Positions 5,680 to 10,945 of a stretch of 10,945 bases of DNA are shown here, piece after piece. The stretch is from Peptococcaceae bacterium. Its GTDB lineage: Bacteria > Bacillota > Peptococcia > Peptococcales > Peptococcaceae. The stretch is from contig CAAETY010000122.1 of NCBI GenBank assembly GCA_900759105.1, forward strand, positions 1 to 10,945, given 5' to 3'. Position 1 is the stretch's first letter. Each line of letters starts with the position of its first letter. Below the pieces are notes generated by a model. That model saw only the letters and a program-made list of their open reading frames with translations. It was not told the DNA's origin and did no database searches. Made by a program: the position numbers and the translations under genes.

Positions 5680-5708
5680 AGTATACAGCAATTTTGTATA
5701 GTTGTCCA
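5680..5708 (-). promoter_or_regulatory. Promoter of the HipA-like gene with an overlapping inverted repeat
   Basis: On the minus strand TGGACA (5708-5703), a 17-bp spacer and TATACT (5685-5680). The start of transcription should be near 5673, about 37 nt before the GTG. An inverted repeat, TATACA (5682-5687) and TGTATA (5695-5700) with a 7-bp centre, covers the -10 and spacer and could be an operator. Confidence 0.6.
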
Positions 5709-5709
5709 C

Positions 5710-5739
5710 AAAAAGAGGGACAGCGTTTTGCCATCCCTC
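5710..5739 (-). terminator. Terminator of the ATPase-RloB operon
   Basis: GAGGGA (5715-5720) pairs with TCCCTC (5734-5739), extended by four inner pairs of which two are G-U, with an A-rich loop on the minus strand. Five T (complement of 5710-5714) follow. The -35 box of the next gene begins immediately after. Confidence 0.7.
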
Positions 5740-5759
5740 CTTAATAATCTAATAAAACC

Positions 5760-6416
5760 TTAACTTTGCAAGCCTTCAAGAAAAACAATTGCCTCTTGCA
5801 CAGTAGAAAATGTCTTGCATTTCGTACACAACCAGCGATTTCGCTCGTCCGTGTCCTCTAAACCGGGCATGCCTTCTTGCAAAAGGTTCTGCAGCACAAT
5901 TGTAGCATTCTTCACCGCTGTTGGATAGTTCTGGGCAATACGCGCGGTAGCATCGTAGTTTCCCTTCCTGTAGGTCGGCTCCATGTTAACGACCTGAGCC
6001 AACATCCTCTCTTTATCCGGGACCGTCAGCAAAGAAGGCGCGAGATGTCTGTAGTGTAGCATCAACCAATACTCGATGCAGCCTGTTGTCATTAGCAAAC
6101 GGACTCGAATCTTCGGGTCTTTCCTCAACTTCCGCAGACGCTTGATGATTTCCAATCGATTCGTCCAGTTACCGATATCCTTTTCTTCAACATCAAAGAA
6201 GAACCAAATCTCGTCGATGGCATCAACATAATTACGGTATCCGGGGTCTTTTTTGAAACGATTATCCGCATCATCAAACAAACCGGGAGAAGATGGCCGT
6301 TTGAACACGGCAACATCATGAAACTCGCTTTTGAGGAAGTCTATATACGCCTGCTCGCTTTCTCCTTCACAAAATACACAAATGCTGACCTTCGACTTTT
6401 TAAATTTGCGAGCCAT
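5760..6416 (-). CDS. rloB: RloB-like protein (abortive-infection pair, effector side)
   Basis: 218 aa, matching the RloB family (about 200-220 aa). Visible hallmarks: the N-terminal strand and CEGESEQAY motif (E17, E21), an acidic strand end FFFDVEEKD (D75, E77) resembling a Toprim-type metal site, and CIEYWLMLHY (about 113-122), the family's FExWLxLH-type signature. A later YRKGNYDATARIAQNYPTAV helix and a C-terminal CTKC pair (C197, C200) complete it. RloB proteins occur beside AAA ATPases in type I restriction loci and in AbiL-like abortive-infection systems. By analogy with PARIS and other Toprim effectors, RloB is the likely nuclease or toxin (inference). Its ATG shares one base with the stop of the upstream ATPase (TAATG), implying coupled translation and a complex. 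Confidence 0.85.
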   Translation of the reverse strand: MARKFKKSKVSICVFCEGESEQAYIDFLKSEFHDVAVFKRPSSPGLFDDADNRFKKDPGYRNYVDAIDEIWFFFDVEEKDIGNWTNRLEIIKRLRKLRKDPKIRVRLLMTTGCIEYWLMLHYRHLAPSLLTVPDKERMLAQVVNMEPTYRKGNYDATARIAQNYPTAVKNATIVLQNLLQEGMPGLEDTDERNRWLCTKCKTFSTVQEAIVFLEGLQS

Positions 6417-7714
6417 TATTCTACCTCCTCAATTTCTACATTGGGAGTTGCTCCATATTTGCCGAGAAGGTATCCTTTGCGAATGTTCTCTGTTGTTCGT
6501 GTTGAGAAGTCACTGATGCTGTACAATTCCGAAGCCCCATTATATTTGTCCTTATCAACAAAGTAGAGTTGGTCTTTACGAAGCAGTTCCATGCTCAACA
6601 ATTCAGTGCTGTGCGTCGTAAATATAATCTGCGCACCATTGGGGTTTGTTCTTTTGCTCTGGAACTTGGACACAATGAAATCAACAAGGGCCGGGTGGAG
6701 TTCTTTTTCAATTTCATCCACCAACAGCAGCCCGCCCTTGGACAAAACAGATTCAATCGCAGGAGCAAGTGCCATCAGCTTTCTGGTGCCGTCGGATTCA
6801 TCGGAGAGTTCCATCGAATAAATGCAAGGTCTTCCGCCGCGTTCCTCACCTTGGTGCATAGAAGTAGCCGTAACCTGTCCCATCTTCAAGTGAGTTTCTG
6901 AGTTGTTAGAAGTCTCAGAAAGCAAGTGCATAAACTGCACGAGTGCTGCTTTGACTTCATCCGGGATATTCTCCGGCAAATCCGCCTCTTCGTTGATTTC
7001 CTTACTGTTGATTTCAAATTTCATATCTTCGATACCAACGTCAGCAGCCTTTGCGTAATCGGAAATTGCTTTCAGCATATTGGAGTCATTGGAGTATTCG
7101 AGTAACTGACGGGGAATATCCGAATAGTCTCTTGAAAAATAGACCATTTGACGGAACCAGAACATAGCCATGGCACAAACATCATCGTTCATAGTGCAGG
7201 CGACAGAAAAGAACAACTGATTGTCTGCTACAACCTTACTAATCAGATTTCTGCGTGATTTATCAGTTGTGAAAGTAAAAGTCTGCCCCTCTCTGGCAAA
7301 GACCAGAGCTTTTTGCTTTTTGGGCGCATAATACAAGGACTCAGAATATACCTTTTCTTTCGTGGCGGCAAAGCTATACCAATATTTGATGTCGTCTAAG
7401 GTGTATACGAAAGAAAACTCGGTCGGCTCCGATGCGGAATAATCATTCAGTGCAAACGGAACAACGGGAATTGCTGCATTCTCGTGCTGGGTCTTTTGCG
7501 CATTCTTAATGAACTGAACGGCAAGCCAAAAAGCACGAATAACATTGCTCTTGCCGCCGCCATTCTTTCCGTAAATGGCAACGCCGGGCAAAATTTGAAT
7601 CCCACCAAAGGGAATAAGCACACTTTTCAGTGTACCAGAGCCGTTTGCCTCCATAGAAAGGACTGCTTCATCACGGAAGGAGCGGTAGTTCTTCACACTA
7701 AATTCAATCAGCAT
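6416..7714 (-). CDS. rloA: RloA-like AAA ATPase (abortive-infection pair, sensor side)
   Basis: 432 aa, an ABC/SMC-like AAA ATPase of the AAA15/AAA21 type. Visible: the N-terminal FSVKNYRSF motif, Walker A GKNGGGKS (49-56), a signature-like ELSDESDGTRKL (about 302-312), Walker B GLLLVDEIEKELHP (D333, E334), and the switch histidine in IFTTHS (H368). A C-terminal GYLLGKYGATP segment is typical of RloA-like proteins. The middle (about 60-290) carries the family's insert domain. In paired systems such as AbiLi/AbiLii and PARIS the ATPase senses infection and holds or releases the Toprim/RloB-like partner. That role here is inference from the pairing. ATG 7714 has GAGGTGAG at 7718-7725. It overlaps rloB by one base and heads a two-gene operon. 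Confidence 0.88.
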   Translation of the reverse strand: MLIEFSVKNYRSFRDEAVLSMEANGSGTLKSVLIPFGGIQILPGVAIYGKNGGGKSNVIRAFWLAVQFIKNAQKTQHENAAIPVVPFALNDYSASEPTEFSFVYTLDDIKYWYSFAATKEKVYSESLYYAPKKQKALVFAREGQTFTFTTDKSRRNLISKVVADNQLFFSVACTMNDDVCAMAMFWFRQMVYFSRDYSDIPRQLLEYSNDSNMLKAISDYAKAADVGIEDMKFEINSKEINEEADLPENIPDEVKAALVQFMHLLSETSNNSETHLKMGQVTATSMHQGEERGGRPCIYSMELSDESDGTRKLMALAPAIESVLSKGGLLLVDEIEKELHPALVDFIVSKFQSKRTNPNGAQIIFTTHSTELLSMELLRKDQLYFVDKDKYNGASELYSISDFSTRTTENIRKGYLLGKYGATPNVEIEEVE

Positions 7715-7736
7715 ATTCTCACCTCTTCTATTTAGT

Positions 7737-7765
7737 AGTATACACTTAAAATTTCAGAAATACAA
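7737..7765 (-). promoter_or_regulatory. Promoter of the ATPase-RloB operon
   Basis: On the minus strand TTGTAT (7765-7760), 17-bp spacer, TATACT (7742-7737). Transcription would begin near 7730, a few bases before the GAGGTGAG ribosome site, so the leader is very short. The -10 context TGTATACT is identical to that of the HipA-like gene. Confidence 0.6.
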
Positions 7766-7887
7766 CGGATTTTATCAAAAATTTTGATTTTTTTGTTCCA
7801 ATTTCATTTTACGAAACCAAAATGCAGAAAATGTCTATAAGCAGAGAAAACAACTAATAGTTTTCGTTGCAAACCGAAAATTCGTGA

Positions 7888-7916
7888 TTGACTAAGTGTG
7901 CGAATCGTGGTATAAC
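7888..7916 (+). promoter_or_regulatory. Strong promoter of the surface protein gene
   Basis: TTGACT (7888-7893), 17-bp spacer, TATAAC (7911-7916), with a TGG extended -10. This is the best sigma-A-type match in the window. A short inverted repeat GGTAT/ATACC (7909-7922) spans the -10. Transcription should start near 7923, giving a leader of about 105 nt. I saw no known riboswitch in the leader. The AT-rich stretch 7766-7887 between the two divergent promoters holds no gene. Confidence 0.7.
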
Positions 7917-8027
7917 AATACCATAGCCAAGCGTGCTAACTGTATAGCTCCGCCATTATATGTGCAGATATAGGAACGAGGTTGTATAGTGAGTATGACT
8001 TGGCATAATTTAAGAAAGGAGAAAGCT

Positions 8028-10945
8028 ATGTCTAAAGGCAAAACTTGGCAGCGTGTCGCTTCGGCTTTTCTCGCAGCGGTAATGACTTTTTCTACATTTA
8101 GTACGACGATTGCTTATGCAGCAGAAGCCACTACTGACAGCAGCATTACTACGGATGCAGTATCCGATACTGATGCTGCAGAGGAAGTCGACGCGACTGA
8201 TTCTGCCGCCTCTTCTTCTACGACGGAAGGGGAGGTAACCAAACCCGAAGCAACGGAGGCTCCCGCTGCTACGGAAACGCCTGACGAAACGGATGCTACC
8301 GAGCCGAAGGAAACTCCCGCACCTACGGAAGCACCCGCACCTACGGAAGCACCCACCCCTACTCCTGAACCCACCGAGTCTCCTGAGGCAACGGCTGAGC
8401 CGGAACCGACGGAAGAGCCGGAGGAAACGGAGACTCCCGATGTCAGCGAAAGTGATTTTGTTGCCGTTGGTTTGGCAGATGATGCGACTGAGGGTCAAAT
8501 CGATGCTGAAATCGGCGACGAAGTGACTTTCAACGCACACGTCAATCGTGACGATGTCAACCTTCAGTATCAGTGGTACAAGAGATTCATCGAACCTCAG
8601 ACTGCTGAGTACGACGAAGACTTGATGGAGTATGATTACGGTGGCGACGAGCCGACGGCTTATGGCTTCCTTGTTGAGGGCAAGACCCCCGCTGAGGTGC
8701 TTGCGGAAAATCCCGATGCCGGTTGGTCTGGTATCGAACTGTACCGTGCAGTTGTCTCCGCGATGGAAGCTATCGGCGCTGACACAAGCAATGTAAACAT
8801 CGAATTCGGAACGCGCAACTACGCGCTGGAAGGATTCACCATCACAGCAACAATGGTCGATGGCAATGTGGTCATCTCCGCCGACAAGGACAATGAGCAC
8901 GCCACCGGCACACTGAATGAAAACAATGAGTTTGCTTTCGTAGAGAGCACCAACAACGACATTGCTGTGCAGCCTGCTGAAGTTCAGACAGAGGAAGAGG
9001 TTGACCCCGATTCTCTCGAAGCCAATGGCTGGGAAGCAATCGAAGGCGCAACCTCTGACACCTACACACATACCGTTGACGAGTATGATGCTTACACCAC
9101 CTACCGTTGCGTAATCACGATTGCTGACGACGACTACATTGCCGCCGCTAAGCAGGCACTGGTTGCGCTGGGTGCTGATGAGAGCAAGCTGACCGATGAC
9201 GCTCTGGACAATACGTTTATGAGCGAAATCACCATCCATATTCCGTCGATGGATGCGTCTGAGGACGACATCTATAACGACCTGTCCGTTGAGGACAAGC
9301 TGAAACAGCGCCTTGCACTGTCCGGCATTTCCACTTATGCCGCAGGTGTCCAGCTCGACAGCCAGAGCAATCCTCAGTGGGTCACTGGTTTGTCTGCCGG
9401 TATGGAGTATCTGACTGCTGACATGTATGCCAAGATTTACGGTCAGGATGGCAAGGGCGGTTGGCTTGCAAACGGTGAAATCACGGCAAAGCAAGCGGAC
9501 CGTATGTGGACATATATTGCAAATAATTTCGATGTTCGCAATATCGGCAACACTTTGGATTCCGAGGGAAAACCGGATGGTGGTACAAGGTGGTATCAGT
9601 CCTTCTCTCTTACAGATGGCAACAAACTTGAAATCAACTCGGAGTGGTACGGAAAAACAGTTTACTTCCGCTATCACAATAGTAATGTTGTAGGTAATAC
9701 TGCAACCGGTACGGCTGTTTCTATCCCTGCTGCTGGTCGTGGAACTTCCTATAAAGATGCTGTTCAGGTACTGTTCTGCTATGTCATTGAGGAAAGTGGT
9801 ATTACATTGCCCCTTACGATTAAGGAATATGTAAGGCAAGCCACAAGTAATGGTTACACCCAGAACGGGATGGCCCATGTGACCTTAAATGCCATTTCTG
9901 CGAATTTTTTTAACATCGACCCTGACCGTTATTTGAAGGATGCTGAAGGCAACTACCGTAACGACAGCGTATATTGGGGCACCTGCTACTACAGTGAGCC
10001 AGACCTTTCCGGCAAAGCCTACTATGCCTTGAAGAATTTCATTGGCAATGGCTATGGTTTTGGAATTGGTCACGACACCATGTACGCGTATGCGGGTGCT
10101 TACTTCGACGCTTACGGCGGCGGTTCCGGCTATCCGAACGTTAAATACACCGAGAAGAACATTGACCCGAATGATACGGCTACTCGTTATTATTCGGTCA
10201 ACAGCTACAAGGTCAACACCGGTCACTGGAACATGAACGCCTTAATGGGCGAGAACAACTCCAATACCCTCGTTGGCTCCGGATACTACTCCGCCAGCGA
10301 TGAAGAGTATTTTGGCTGGATTGTAGACCCGTTGACGGTTCCTTCCGCTATCATGTCTTCCGGCGGCTCTCATGGTCCGTTCGCAAAATCCACCATTTAT
10401 GGTAGTCGTAGTTTGTATATCCGCACGAATGGCGGTTATACCTATGAGCAGGCTATGGCAAACCCCGACATCAAACACCGTACGCCTACCAACTGGCCTT
10501 ACAAGTTCAATCAGGGAGATACGATTCCCGCTGCATTGACGCATAGTAACGGTCAGGTTGCATTCGATGATATTTGGGTACAGTATAGCGGTTGTGCCTC
10601 TGATTTCACCGATGCAGGCTTGGGCAAATTGTACGAGCCCACTGTTGACGGTCGCCAAGGTACGAACAACTTCTACCTTGCTGGCTCCGGCAACTTTGTC
10701 ATGAACCAAATTGGTCACCTTCCCATTAAAGGCGTTGGTGGCGAGAATAAAGCATCTCCGCAGGAAATGCAATTGTGCGTAAATACGCTCATGTGGATTT
10801 CCCAGCGTAAACAGTGCGAAGTCTGTGCCGCTGACCAAGGCGACCAGCAGATGACGCACTTCGTCCACCGCGTCAACACGGCAAACGCAAAGAAGATTCT
10901 GACGGCTCTCGCCAATGGCGGCAGCTACTGGTATTCTCTGAACGA
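8028..10945 (+). CDS. Large secreted surface protein with Ig-like domain (3' end outside window)
   Basis: An open frame of 972 codons with no stop before the window edge. ATG 8028 follows AAAGGAG (8015-8021) by 6 nt. A signal peptide is clear: basic start, hydrophobic core, and a likely AYA|AEA cut after residue 31. A P/T/E-rich linker (about 68-138) contains an 18-bp perfect tandem duplication. An Ig-like fold is suggested by YQWY (181-184) and TYRCVITI (Cys about 360), apparently with a long insertion. The later part includes NPQWVTGLSAGMEYLTADMYAKI and a tail region TNNFYLAGSGNF...QIGHLP...SQRKQCEVC (C930, C933). I recall this tail from very large surface proteins of gut clostridia but cannot name a function. 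It is probably exported, and any wall anchor would lie in the missing C-terminus. Adhesion is a guess. Confidence 0.85.
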   Translation, partial: MSKGKTWQRVASAFLAAVMTFSTFSTTIAYAAEATTDSSITTDAVSDTDAAEEVDATDSAASSSTTEGEVTKPEATEAPAATETPDETDATEPKETPAPTEAPAPTEAPTPTPEPTESPEATAEPEPTEEPEETETPDVSESDFVAVGLADDATEGQIDAEIGDEVTFNAHVNRDDVNLQYQWYKRFIEPQTAEYDEDLMEYDYGGDEPTAYGFLVEGKTPAEVLAENPDAGWSGIELYRAVVSAMEAIGADTSNVNIEFGTRNYALEGFTITATMVDGNVVISADKDNEHATGTLNENNEFAFVESTNNDIAVQPAEVQTEEEVDPDSLEANGWEAIEGATSDTYTHTVDEYDAYTTYRCVITIADDDYIAAAKQALVALGADESKLTDDALDNTFMSEITIHIPSMDASEDDIYNDLSVEDKLKQRLALSGISTYAAGVQLDSQSNPQWVTGLSAGMEYLTADMYAKIYGQDGKGGWLANGEITAKQADRMWTYIANNFDVRNIGNTLDSEGKPDGGTRWYQSFSLTDGNKLEINSEWYGKTVYFRYHNSNVVGNTATGTAVSIPAAGRGTSYKDAVQVLFCYVIEESGITLPLTIKEYVRQATSNGYTQNGMAHVTLNAISANFFNIDPDRYLKDAEGNYRNDSVYWGTCYYSEPDLSGKAYYALKNFIGNGYGFGIGHDTMYAYAGAYFDAYGGGSGYPNVKYTEKNIDPNDTATRYYSVNSYKVNTGHWNMNALMGENNSNTLVGSGYYSASDEEYFGWIVDPLTVPSAIMSSGGSHGPFAKSTIYGSRSLYIRTNGGYTYEQAMANPDIKHRTPTNWPYKFNQGDTIPAALTHSNGQVAFDDIWVQYSGCASDFTDAGLGKLYEPTVDGRQGTNNFYLAGSGNFVMNQIGHLPIKGVGGENKASPQEMQLCVNTLMWISQRKQCEVCAADQGDQQMTHFVHRVNTANAKKILTALANGGSYWYSLN
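8316..8351 (+). repeat. 18-bp perfect tandem duplication in the P/T/E linker
   Basis: CCCGCACCTACGGAAGCA occurs twice in direct succession (8316-8333 and 8334-8351), encoding PAPTEA twice. The length keeps the frame, so slippage here would change linker length without breaking the gene. Confidence 0.85.

Noticed and set aside
4545..7714. HipA-like gene as part of one operon with the ATPase and RloB genes
   Set aside because: A terminator (5710-5739) and a separate promoter (5680-5708) lie between them, so they appear to be two transcription units.
7923..8027. Riboswitch in the leader of the surface protein gene
   Set aside because: The leader is long enough, but I found no conserved core of c-di-GMP or other known riboswitches and only weak hairpins.
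8010..9878. 622-codon open frame on the minus strand
   Set aside because: It lies fully antisense to the surface protein gene, which has a promoter, ribosome site, signal peptide and sensible domains. The reverse frame's composition mirrors the P/T/E linker as R/G/C-rich low complexity.
10242..10868. 208-codon minus-strand open frame
   Set aside because: Antisense shadow of the surface protein gene, with no ribosome site or recognisable motif.

Overview
The window looks like an accessory or mobile region of a low-to-mid-GC Firmicute, probably a gut clostridium of the Oscillospiraceae/Lachnospiraceae type. The evidence is strong AAGGAG/GAGGTGA ribosome sites, several GTG starts, compact sigma-A-like promoters, a clostridial-type IS605-group element, a HipA-like kinase of clostridial type, and a large secreted surface protein with a P/T/E-rich linker. 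The genus assignment is inference. No rRNA, tRNA or CRISPR array is visible.

Layout. Positions 1-2605 hold a tandem array of a cassette I do not recognise. Each unit has two small plus-strand genes (called A and B here) followed by a convergent minus-strand gene (L) encoding a 260-267 aa protein with a C-x2-C...H-x3-C zinc site. Reading left to right: end of a possible A1 (1-30), B1 (46-282), L1 (254-1057, minus), A2 (1095-1346), B2 (1343-1555), L2 (1557-2339, minus), A3 (2378-2605). The period is about 1.28-1.30 kb. The L and A starts face each other across a conserved 37/38-nt gap that carries both ribosome sites, so each strand's transcripts should run antisense across genes of the other strand.

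Positions 2752-2980 form a self-contained mini-gene: promoter, a 44-codon ORF carrying an antitoxin-like YDFSxAKNPY motif, and a terminator. Positions ~3104-~4503 are a TnpB-only IS200/IS605-group (IS1341-type) element on the minus strand. It has intact RuvC and zinc residues, near-identical end hairpins, a likely omega-RNA and its own insulating terminator.

Positions 4511-7765 are a minus-strand defence-type segment with two transcription units: a HipA-like kinase without HipB (4545-5636), and an RloA-like AAA ATPase (6416-7714) overlapping an RloB-like protein (5760-6416), resembling AbiL/PARIS-type abortive-infection pairs. Each unit has a recognisable promoter and terminator. From 7888 to the right edge a strong divergent promoter and ~105-nt leader drive a secreted protein of more than 972 residues, cut by the window end.

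The most interesting and least explained part is the A-B-L array. Its position next to a defence pair and a guide-RNA nuclease element fits a variable accessory island, but its function cannot be read from the sequence.
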